Below are positions 34,401-43,200 of a DNA stretch of 64,000 bases, piece after piece. The notes under the pieces are model-generated. The model was not told the DNA's origin and did not search any database. It worked only from the letters and a program-made list of their open reading frames with translations. The position numbers were made by a program, and so were the translations under genes. Source of the stretch: JBGTFE01 sp049799955 (GTDB lineage Bacteria; Acidobacteriota; Blastocatellia; Pyrinomonadales; Pyrinomonadaceae); the NCBI GenBank assembly GCA_049799955.1, contig JBARIW010000051.1, positions 1 to 64,000 of the forward strand, given 5' to 3'. Each line of letters starts with the position of its first letter. Within the stretch, counting starts at the first letter, position 1.

Positions 34401-37179
34401 TAAATTTTTCAAGGTAGTCCGGTTCATCCAAAAGAGTCTGCACCTGAGCTATAATTGGGGAAATAGAATCTCCCTTCACCCCGAAAAAGCTCGCGAGCTG
34501 ATTTACAAATATTTTATTCTGATTCTGCCTGAAGGTTTCGACTGTCGAAGCAATAAAGGTTTTTTGCTCGCTGCTTAAAATAAACGTTGAACCGCCCGGC
34601 AATGACAATTCGCCCGGCAAATCGCCAGCCTCCAGAGTCTTGTCATTTAATACGAGCCCTATAGCGTTGATGTATTCATTTAACAATAGCCAGCTAAAAG
34701 CGGCACTTGAAGCATTCTGAGGAATACCGTAACCCGAGAAATTATCGGGCTTTAAAAGCGCGTTTTGAATCGTTGAGTTTAAGGATATGACAAACGAGGG
34801 AATATTGTTTTCATCGTAACCTGAATTTACATACTGGCTGGTTTTTCCATAACAAATATAATTTATAGCAAAAGCGCTTAGCCCGGAGTTTCTCATCCAT
34901 TCCAAAGTCCTGACGATGAGAAGCACCTGGTCCGGCGTTAAAGACGAAGGAATAAAATTCGGGTCGGTTTTGCTGGTTATTCCGAGGAGCTTTAACAAAA
35001 GCAAATATTCTTCCACCTGCATATTCAACTCTTTCGCCAACATCGCGTGCCGGTACAGGATTGAAAGATTTTCAACGGTTAAATCGACGGAATCCTTACC
35101 CGCAAACACAGACATCGCGATTAATCTGAGAGAGTCCATCGATGCCGGTATTCCCGCAATAATTATGTTAGCGTCGGAGTCCGCTGCGGTCGCTTTATTT
35201 AATTCCCATGATTCAGGTTTAGTCTGGTAAAGAGGATTAACAAATCGCGCGTACCCGTCAGGGTATGCCGGGTGATAAGGCGAGCTGTCCGTTGAGCTAA
35301 TCTGTTCGGGACTATTAAATATTTTATCAAACGGCGCTTCGGAAAATTGACCGGTTCCGATTCCTGTTGTTTGAATGTCGTACCACAAAGCGGCTAGCAA
35401 AGTATGCGGCAGCGAATAGACCTCTTCCAATTGCCTGATTTTTGCAAGCTCCTGAAAAGTATCGTCAGTTATATCCCGACTTACCGTAGCTGCCAGAGAC
35501 GATACGGTCAATAACATCCAATCCAGTTCGGCATACGTCCATCCGAGCTTTTGCGAAAGACGAATAAATCGATTCAATGTGTCCAGCGATTTAATATCGA
35601 GCTTTGCAATCTCGTTAAATACATTTTTCGGATCGGTCGTATTAAGTTGAATAGATAAATAGTCGGTATTATTTGCAAACGCCTTGTTAATAAACAAGTT
35701 ATGCGGAATGATTCCGCCCGTTGCCGCAGGATACGGCTTTTTCGTTGCCGGGTCGGTGCCTGTTTTCCTTGTGCCGTTCCATGCCATTGACTCCCACGGC
35801 AGTCCTATTCCGGTGTTCCAGTTGCCCGTAAAGCTTGAGCAGTCAGGCGAAAAAGTAAATTCACAGTAACCGGAGCCGGCGGCGTCTTTCCACGTTGCCT
35901 GAACAACATTATTTATAATGCTTCCCGAAACTATTCCTTGATTTGGGTAAACAGCGTAAACGTTGCTGCCGTTCTGGATAAAAGTAATCGTATCTCCCTT
36001 TGTCGTCTGGGCATATACGCCCGAGACGTTAAATATCTCTTCCGTGCTTAGATTTTGATAGAGCAGTTCGTGTAAGTCATTTAATGAAATACCGGTCTGG
36101 GAAGTGTACGTATCGACTTTATTTAACTCGGCGAGATTATTGGCTGTGATGGTTACGCCGTAGTTATTTGTTAAGACCGCTGGCAGTTGGGCGACGGTTT
36201 GCTCTTTGAGATTGACAAGCTCTTCCTGCGAAATGTATAAATATTCCCTTGCCGCGGCAATGGACAATGATTTATCCGTGTCCTTATCCATCGCCTGATA
36301 AATTTCGGACAACGATGTGTTGTTTTGTGCTAAATAAGTCCGAATTTGTGTAAGCGGAAGGTTAAAGGGCAGATTAAAAGGATAGAAGGTGCTTGTGAGC
36401 GTTTTATAAACATCCGCTCCCAGAGATTCGCTTAAAGTTTCTTCAAGTATCTCGTTTACGATTTGAAGATAGGGAACCAAATCGTTCGTATTGGCACAGG
36501 TTAATTTAATTTCGGAAATGTCCGGGCGGCGCTCATTAAACGTCAAGCCTTTCGGAATATTGTCATCGTTATTAGTCCGGGTCGTATTGGGCACCGTTAT
36601 CGCTTTATCGATTAAACGCAGTAAGTCCACGAGATAAGCCGCCGGTCCTAAAATGGATTTACACTCAGGACAATCGCAATAGTTTAAATAACCGAATATT
36701 TGCTGGTAACTGGAAAGGTTTTCAAAGGTTTCGGCAATGCCTTGCGCCGCCGGTGCCGCGTTCATTCCTATATAATACGGCGATTTTTTCAAATGATTTA
36801 CGTTTGCCCACAAGTGCATCGCTTGTGTTTTTAATACATTCGCGTTTTGGTAAACCTGTTTTGCCGTTTTTGCGCCGCCTTGCAGTTTCGGCTCAAACTG
36901 CTTGACGAATTGAGTCTGGCTGACAGATGTAATCTTGCGCGCCGAATCCATTGAATTCTCGTATAAAGTAGCGGCATCGGCAGGAGTCGGCGCAATCCGG
37001 AGAAGACGCTGGTAAGCCATAAGCTTTTGCAGGTTTGCATCTTTATCGGATTTGGCGAGCTTCAAAGAATCGACAGCCTCCTGGCTGAGGAAATCGAAAT
37101 GGAGAATATCGAAATCGGGGTTTTTCTTGTAAAAACTATCCAGCGTTGAATCTTCTATTTTTAATGTACTGTTTGCCAT
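28453..37179 (-). CDS. tcdA: Tc toxin subunit A (TcdA/TcA-like)
   Basis: A 2908-residue TcA-type subunit, which in the family forms the pentameric receptor-binding, pore-forming injection tube. The signature YCDCPECKSILGPAAYLVDLL lies near residue 170, then the long alpha-helical shell. A neuraminidase-like segment lies near 1240-1420 (ADLPDIYWEWIMNYRVWEANR, WSQWNEI). The C-terminal TcB-binding and pore region includes LYQWLVSRLSSLYFQTYNLA and LDFTLSEKLFDFDFPGHYCRKI. Residues about 1590-2005 carry three related modules of about 65 residues (TSFINADLN, QSFITDDID, QSFVTDDIP) that I do not recognise from the canonical protein. Length fits the family (about 2500 or more). It is encoded after the TcB-TcC gene on the same strand, 112 bases apart. 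Confidence 0.93.
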   Translation of the reverse strand: MANSTLKIEDSTLDSFYKKNPDFDILHFDFLSQEAVDSLKLAKSDKDANLQKLMAYQRLLRIAPTPADAATLYENSMDSARKITSVSQTQFVKQFEPKLQGGAKTAKQVYQNANVLKTQAMHLWANVNHLKKSPYYIGMNAAPAAQGIAETFENLSSYQQIFGYLNYCDCPECKSILGPAAYLVDLLRLIDKAITVPNTTRTNNDDNIPKGLTFNERRPDISEIKLTCANTNDLVPYLQIVNEILEETLSESLGADVYKTLTSTFYPFNLPFNLPLTQIRTYLAQNNTSLSEIYQAMDKDTDKSLSIAAAREYLYISQEELVNLKEQTVAQLPAVLTNNYGVTITANNLAELNKVDTYTSQTGISLNDLHELLYQNLSTEEIFNVSGVYAQTTKGDTITFIQNGSNVYAVYPNQGIVSGSIINNVVQATWKDAAGSGYCEFTFSPDCSSFTGNWNTGIGLPWESMAWNGTRKTGTDPATKKPYPAATGGIIPHNLFINKAFANNTDYLSIQLNTTDPKNVFNEIAKLDIKSLDTLNRFIRLSQKLGWTYAELDWMLLTVSSLAATVSRDITDDTFQELAKIRQLEEVYSLPHTLLAALWYDIQTTGIGTGQFSEAPFDKIFNSPEQISSTDSSPYHPAYPDGYARFVNPLYQTKPESWELNKATAADSDANIIIAGIPASMDSLRLIAMSVFAGKDSVDLTVENLSILYRHAMLAKELNMQVEEYLLLLKLLGITSKTDPNFIPSSLTPDQVLLIVRTLEWMRNSGLSAFAINYICYGKTSQYVNSGYDENNIPSFVISLNSTIQNALLKPDNFSGYGIPQNASSAAFSWLLLNEYINAIGLVLNDKTLEAGDLPGELSLPGGSTFILSSEQKTFIASTVETFRQNQNKIFVNQLASFFGVKGDSISPIIAQVQTLLDEPDYLEKFIQVPLDVTNPFIGSFIKSVSRFLLFYKSLLLNNTQINGIIKTPAAYNQIYTVDKTAFTIAFEINNIYEIYAFTQLEADFDDQKNQLVSYFSNVGNTDYETALGELVAITGWNKDQLGYLLEYFLGKGKNCTTVSELTQLNRVFTITQELGIDVYFIAQLNEMASWTSAADNWETYKSYAASLLQKVSANSSKEAWSSTFKKINGFIEEAKRDAILNLTVLEAGKIYKDITTPDNLYEFLLIDVKRGGCQDISFIKQALNSAQLYLQRCRLNLERNVVIDKADLPDIYWEWIMNYRVWEANREVFLYPENYIDPSLRKSKTDLFKTLENDLSQGNVTKDTVEAAYTKYLDSFQELATLKYVDAYHCTVENDETGDTDTLFLLARTQSKPYKYFYITREPGDIWSQWNEINITINSEYVTPVYAYNKLFVFWVELSRHQEKEQTSDVRNSIITKATIKYSFYNFSGNWAPPQILLADYVVNIEDSSNNLYGPFDGSIFNPDLLYWKKVALINLSKSNYSSDFVSVSEPEKLVVLYGPLLNQNIQTGNNPTTNGGVDFQNFVKTITEANLELVEMQNAHQNGRFPLIHSIVINTELEDSYVADQNEFLIFENNILNAATDFSPTFTATMAELNRSLALYPQNNPIVNNYTEAMGLGKVSITPPGTATATSFINADLNIDAGASGSIFTILQSKAVQLLDANGNVQPTITNTPAETIAIVCQLDNNQQGKFVRNVLFDLYFGTPYIFGAISTAPTSVIPVKNQPGWFLFQTAFESFLLESYQSNALEETFSKITDGTTIREPFGYVTQQSFITDDIDQNTAKNIYSALKSPALQVVDANGIVSLTTLKSMTVPQLTNLLQVLNAEQGAEVYSILLNSAKVALQYSSENFGLEDNLHTLFFKTTRVTTAAVRELSRKLFTTGIDGLLSLSSQQPPQNATLLFDAYQPSPQVIPPAISSGQQVAFDGPYGNYYWELFFHGPMLVAQVLNNNQQFQNAENWLQYIFNPTVKPDTVSAQSFVTDDIPESLAAQIYGILKSKALGLVENGAVTAVITQMTPSQLTPLLQDVDAHQGQEVYNILVNNYVNDKLSRYWQFQPFRNHTRESLIKQLTNPNEIHAYNTDPFDPHAIARLRIGAYEKAVVMKYIENLIDWGDSEFRLYTWESITAALMLYVYAYDLLGPRPKDLGPCNSEFPVNFKEILQKYSKVDGGIPQFLIDMENAISSQIQLSLQPNNEKDVPFNDIEAYFCVPENDTFISKWDTVEGRLYNIRHCLNINGVAQPLPLFEPPIDPMALVKAAASGNNVLDVASLTQPVIPPYRFSYMVEQAKSLTNTVIQLGSSLLSALEKNDAEGLALLQSANEGNILNLTTLVKQQQIQEQEDQLAGLQQSLLNAQNRLNNYTQTISAGLNAFEISDLALRSAAIIPQDIAIGINGVSIAGYLLPNIFGFSDGGMKFGDAINAGAAISNLESEILNQAAGLVATAGSYQRRQEDWQFAKDTAGYDVAQITNQINANNVSIVIAQQELVIHQKDIEQSQAVDTFLKSKFTNQDLYQWLVSRLSSLYFQTYNLAEAMALRAQAAYQFELDSSDQMIAFNYWDNLHKGLLSGESLMMSIQQMESAYIQNNTRQLEIEKTVSISQAFPEEFLKFKWGHNGGTQGTLDFTLSEKLFDFDFPGHYCRKIKSISVSIPAIVGPYQNLNATLRQNFNMIVLSTDANGVNAVKYAVAKTVPNSGPVPAEPSSSDLRQNWVPDQAIAVSKGIDDSGMFFLDFRDERYLPFEGTGAVSTWTLSLPPSTNRINFDSISDVIINIKYTAKDGGDFAGKVKAIYSALPNSSGNYVKAKTFDLRQAFAESWLQMFNTPPDANSQQAISFPLTDNYWLTNLSNVTVGALMLQLEVSSNDKLTGSNFLQLQVGTKNAPFSVADNFAEIDSSALQTAGFGVKSPNCTLVFDINKAPDLITKTSGSVKMLDETKLVDMAVVIVYTEKPF

Positions 37180-37291
37180 CTGATTTTCCTTTTCTGATTT
37201 CTTAAATTAATTACCGTTAATTCCGTATCAATATTTTTTCAAATGCCGCAATCAAGAAAACCGGCTTTCTGCCTGCTCCTGAGCCGGTTTA

Positions 37292-40200
37292 CTACTGGGG
37301 CTTCCAACCGGTACCTGAATTACGAAGGCGAAAACGGCGCTGATTATGATCACTTCCTTTAGGTTTCAATACACTGGAGCTACCCACTTTGTATGATTTA
37401 GCTTTACTCTCTTTAAAGAAAACACCATGATCAAGCGCCCCGCCGCTTTTCTGCGTTGCCGTGTCAGCCAGAAACACCGTCGTTTCTAATTTTCTTTTTT
37501 TCGATACCCGACCGAAGCTGTCCGCATTCATGTTTGCGTCTCCGACAAGAAGGGTCGGCTCTTTATGTTCACTGGCTTCAATAACACGTTCCAGATGTTT
37601 TTCAGCTAACTTCGGGACTCCTGAAACCAAATGAACATTAACAAAATTCATTTCCTGAACCTGTGTTGCGAGAGCTGTTCTGAACCTGTAGGTACCTTTC
37701 TCGGCGGGGTCGGCAACATGAATCAAATGGGCGTTCTCAATCGGGTGAATTGACAGGGTCATTATATTCTTACTACCCGTCGGGACATGCGCAAAATATA
37801 CTGTTTGAGATATTGTGTCAGTATATCCGTATCGTTTTCTTTTAACAGTGCTGCTTCCTGTTGTAACTCCTGTCGTGGCATTATAAAGACCACCGGAAGG
37901 AACACTTCCGGCTTCTTGTACGTGCAGTACGTCCGGAACACGTATTAATGAAAACTGGGCGAGTGCTCGTCCGTTTTTATCTTGTGTATTCCATGACTCT
38001 ACAACTAAGTCATCTCTGGTACGTTTAACTCCATGCGCCTTCCACTGAGCTTTCGTATGAGCGACCGCCGCCGCCGCTTTCCGCGTTGCGTCATTTGCAA
38101 GAGCCTTTGCTCCTTTCGGTTTTTTCTTCGATAAACCGTTATAATCAATAAATGTTATAGGGTTTCCACCCACAAACGCATACAAATTCAAACCATCCGC
38201 CGTCCCCGACGGGTCGGGATTTAGCCAGCGACCCAGCCATGACGCGTAATATCTGGCGCCGTAGTAATAAAGCCCGGTGCTGTCGTCGCGCTCTTTGCCC
38301 GAATAACGGTAATCTTTCAGCTTCACCTCGGCTTGATTTGACCCGGCGATAATTGCCGTGCCGCCATAGGGGAAATACTCTTCATAGCTAATCAACTGCG
38401 TGTCTTTGTCGTATTCGGACGTAATGGAACCGAGATTGTCGCTCATCTGAAAACGAAGTTTTCGGGTTCCTGCTTCTTTGCCGATTGCGCAGTAATGCAC
38501 GATGAGCACGCAGGAGGAATCATCCATGACTCGCAGGGTTTGCCTTTCCATGGTGACGGTTTTATCACCCTGCGCATTGACGCTGATGTTGCGTTTTATT
38601 TCATAGCTGCCGAGGTATGTTTTTTCCTCAATAAGCGTAACCGCCCCGCCGTGCGCCATGCGCTCGCTGACTTTACGGGTGCGCTGTTCGCTGCTGTCAT
38701 AAACGTAATAGTCACTATCATCCAATTCGTCGGGACGCTCGATAATTCCGGCGCTCACCAGATTTTCGCAACAGTTAAACGACAGCTTTACCGTGTTATT
38801 AATATCGAGTTGGCGCAGGTTTCCCGACGCGTCATATTGAAGGTCTTTGAGGCGGTTTGAATTATCCTCAACAGGGGTTTTCCGCGTCCATGAAGAAGAT
38901 ACGGCGATATGCCGCTTATTAATCAGGTTTCCCGAATCGTCGTAAGTGTATGCTTCGCTGTAATTTTCCAGCGCGCCGGCGTCATTGATATTGGGAAGCT
39001 GGCTGAATAGACATTGCTTGAAATCATTGTCCGATATGTTGTTTTTATAGGTGTCGGAATTTATTCCCGGATGCTGTCTGCCGTCTGCGCCGGTCAGCCG
39101 GTAAAGCGCATCGTAGGTATATTGGGAAAGCGGCTCAACTTTCTGGTTATTATTAAAGACCGTTTCAAAGGTTTTGTTCCAACTGCGGGTGATGTTGCCG
39201 ACCGGGTCGTAGGTATAGGCGATATTCTGAACCGATTCCGTTCCCGCACCTTTCGGTCTCGTGCTTTGCAGTCCGGTTAAACGAAGGGTCGTCGATTCAT
39301 AAGCATAATTTGTTGTGATGCCGTTGCCGTATTGAACTGTCGTCCTTTGTTCGTTAGCGTCATAGTCAATCAGGTTGATGACCGCATCTTCCGTCTTGTC
39401 TTTATAGGTAACTTTGACCTGATTGAGAAACCCGCGCAGATTATAGCCGTTGGTCGTAACGGAACCATCCGGCGTGGTTTCCGTTATCAAATGCCCGAGG
39501 GCGTTATAGGTAAATTGACCGGGATAAATCTCCGTTTCCAGCGGCGGCGGCGGGACGCTTTTCCAATCGATGGCTTTGTTATAAACCGTCGTCATCTGCC
39601 GCGAGGTTTCAAGCATCTCACCCGCTAAACTATATTGACTGTTTTTTACGATGCCCGATAAATCATTTAATTGGTAGAGTTGACCGCGTAAATTATTTTT
39701 TTGAGCATCCGTTGCCATTTCTCCATAGGTAAAGACTTCCACCAGATTAAAATCATCATAAGAAAGAATGGGCTGGTCGTCCTCAACTTTTTTCACCTGT
39801 AGGGCAGAGCGCCTCTGTAACGCGTCGTAAGAAACCAACTGGCAATAGTTGCGGGGGCTCAGCGACCATAGCTGATTGCCGAATATATTGCTAAGATGCT
39901 TTTCAATCCCGGCATCGACGCTATCGATATACAACGGGTCTTTGTCATCCATGGCGTAGCGGTATTTGAAATTGTAGTAGTCTGTTTTTTGGGTTTGATT
40001 GGAATTATACAGGCGAGGGTCGATTAACAATGTCGTCCTTCCCTGAACGTCCGTTTCGGAAAAAGAAATAAGCTGCCTTTTATCCGCCAGAGTTTGAATG
40101 TTTAGAAACGCATTGCCCAGATTGTCCAGAACATTGATGGCGGGCGTGTCGTAAAAAACCGCTGCCTTATCCAACGCGTCTTTTTCATCGATTTGTTCCT

Positions 40201-43200
40201 GTGAAGGTTTACCGGGATAGTTTTTCATGAAATCGATGTAATACGTCGAGTCTTTCACCGTGTCGTCCTCGTCGCAATGCTTTTCTTCCCAGGGGGTAAA
40301 TTCAACTTTGGAGAAAAATCCCTTCGGGGTGTCAATCCTGATAACTCTCAAGAGCGGGTCGTAATGAGTTATCGAGGGCGGAGGAACGAGCTTTGCGTCC
40401 ACGATTTGCTGTTGCTCTTCAAACAGGGGCGTGTCGGTAAAATAAGGCAGATACTGCTCGCAGGGTTCGCCCTTGTTGTTATAAACCGTTCTGCCGGAAA
40501 CGACCCAGCGGTCATCTGTCGGGGCAAGCAGTGGCTTATTGTTTTTACCGGAGACCAGCTTTCCGTCGGCATCGTGAACGATGCTGACACCGGAGTCGGT
40601 CTTTAGCTTACTCTCCATCTGCCTGCCAAACCCGTCCGAATAGTTAATCAAAGTCTTGCAGGAAAAATCCGAAACACCTTCCGAAGTCTGGTAAAAATCG
40701 TCCCTGACCAAATCAATCGAGCAGGACGGCTGCCTTCGGTCTTTCCAATTAAACAGGTCGTAATAGAAGAAGCTCGCTGCGCCGCTCAGATATTCTTTAG
40801 AGTTGTCGAGTACCTTTTCAAATGTCGCATCAGTCGGCAGTTTATATTCGGCGGCTTGACCGTTATAGGGATAAAGCCTCATTCCCCCGACGGAAATACC
40901 GTTTTCCGTGCCGAATAAAGTAGTCGCGAGCACTTGCCCGAGAGGGTCAAAAAGACACTGGGAAACATTGCCATTAATATCAACCAGTTGATACGGCTGG
41001 AGTGCGATGTAATCGATTTCAGCGGTAATTACATTTTCAATCTGTTTAGCTTCATTAATGAATCTCGTTACTTTTACCGGAGAAAGAAAATACGGGGAAT
41101 CATATTCAAAAATAGTTTTTGAATAAACCGGCGATGAAGGTTCAACAAAAGGATTCTCCGTCTGAGAAGGCACATAGAAGAATTTCCGGTCATAAATATA
41201 AGACTGGGTCAACCCTCTGTTCCACCAGTAGCCGGTCGCGTCGTCAAAGAAATATCCTCCCTGCGCCGCGATTGTATCGTCCGTCAATCTCGCGCCAAAG
41301 CTGCCGGTGATAAATTCTCTGGTGAAAACTGCGTTATCGATGCGCACCATCAACGCCGGTGAGGAAATTTCGCCGAGTTTCTGGTCTTTGTTATAGAAAT
41401 ATCTTCTGCTCCAGCTTAACTGCCGAGCCTGTAGTTCCGCCGGTGTGATAGTCCCCTGGTAAGGGATTGGACTTTCCACAACAGATTTGACAGGAAGTAA
41501 GTCATCGTAAGAAAAATATTGACTTCCTTTTAAATCAAGTCCGAATATTTCAAACTCCTGAGCCTGATACAAAATACCGCGATACCTGAAAGCCTCGGTA
41601 TCGGAGGTGTTGATATAGTTGTTAAATGTGGCTGTCGCTTTTATTTCATGTTGCTCGGGATAGATTACAACCCCGGAGCCGGCAGCCTTTCGCCGAGGCA
41701 GGAAAACCGTGCAGGCTTTTATTATTTCTCCGGAAAGAGGGTCAACCTCCAACGTAAACGCCTGCTGCATCCTCGGGTCTTTCGGGTTTCGTTCGTAATG
41801 ATACGAGATGCTTTCTCTCGGATTAACCTGAAACACGGCATACCGTTGATTTCCCGTGGGTTGAATGAGTTCTACACTGACATTTGTTTCATTTACGGAA
41901 TAAGGATTTTCCTGTTCCGAACTATTGTCCAGCGCGTAGACTTCCTGACGCATCATCGTACCTTTGAGAGCCGCATAGGCTTGCCGGACGGTCTCGGCGT
42001 CGCTTTGAAATATCGACGAATCGAACACGCTGTCGGGAAAGTCATAAGCATCTTTATCGTCCTGAAAATATTCCTGTTCGTATTGCTTTGTAATAACCTT
42101 ATTTTCAATATAAGCGCCGGTATGGTGCCAGGTTTTGGTATATACGGGAGGCACGTAGAGTTCTTTACTCAATCTTTCTGACGGAAAGGCGGGATTTGAA
42201 ACGCTTTTCTGATATTCTTCGAAAGTTTCGGTGTCCCAGCTTTCCACAAAACCGAAGCCCCGAAACTCCCTTTCTACCGGGTCAAAATAACCGTCATGAT
42301 ACTTATAGGCGCTGGTTAAACAAGAGCCGCTAATTTTATCGGTCGCTACGGTTTTTTCTACCACTTGAACCGGAAACGGCAGCCGTGTTACCCGAGGTCT
42401 TCCGGCTTTTTTGTCTTCCAGATAAAATTTCGTGGAGCTGGCGTAAAAGATTTCAGTTGCAGCGCCCAGATTATTTTCTACTTTAGTCAGCAGGTAGGGC
42501 TTTAATGCGTGTGTAAATGCCGCTCTTTCTCCACAAAAATTGTAGTACCAATGGCTCATCGTCGAGCCTGCTTTGGTAAGCACCAGAGCAGAAGTTCCCT
42601 CGCCCAGAATATCGGCAAACTGGATTTGGTCAATATCGCTAAAACCTCCCGGCAAAGCGATGGAAATGGATTTTTCGGCAAAGGAATTACCGGCTTGGTT
42701 AAGAAAAATATCTACTCTGTCGGCATAGGCGAAAACCAAATCCGTTGTCCCTGAGCCGTCAACATCCGCTAAAAAAATCCTTGCCGCCGTCGTCGTCGAA
42801 TCGAAACGCGGCGAATTACCCAAAGTCACCTTTTCGCCGAAATGTCCATAGCCCAGATTCGGGTATACTTCCACCGAACCGTCTCGAATTTTTACTCGAT
42901 GCGAAAGTCCGTCGCCAAATATATTTGCAAAAGTAACCAGCTCACACTCGCCGTAATTTACAGACACCGGAAATCCCTGCGGCAGCGGTACTCTTCTGGG
43001 TTCGTCATACCCGACTTTCCCCTTTGACGCGTAGAAAACCAAATCCGGAGCGTTAAGTGTTAAAAGGTCGGCTTTGCCGTTTCCATCCAAATCAACGCTT
43101 TCGCGATAGGGATTTGTAATATCCGTAGGTATGGACTGAAAATTTTGATAGGCTGACCATCTACCGGCATATTCCTGGCTGAAATACCCGGACATTTGCG

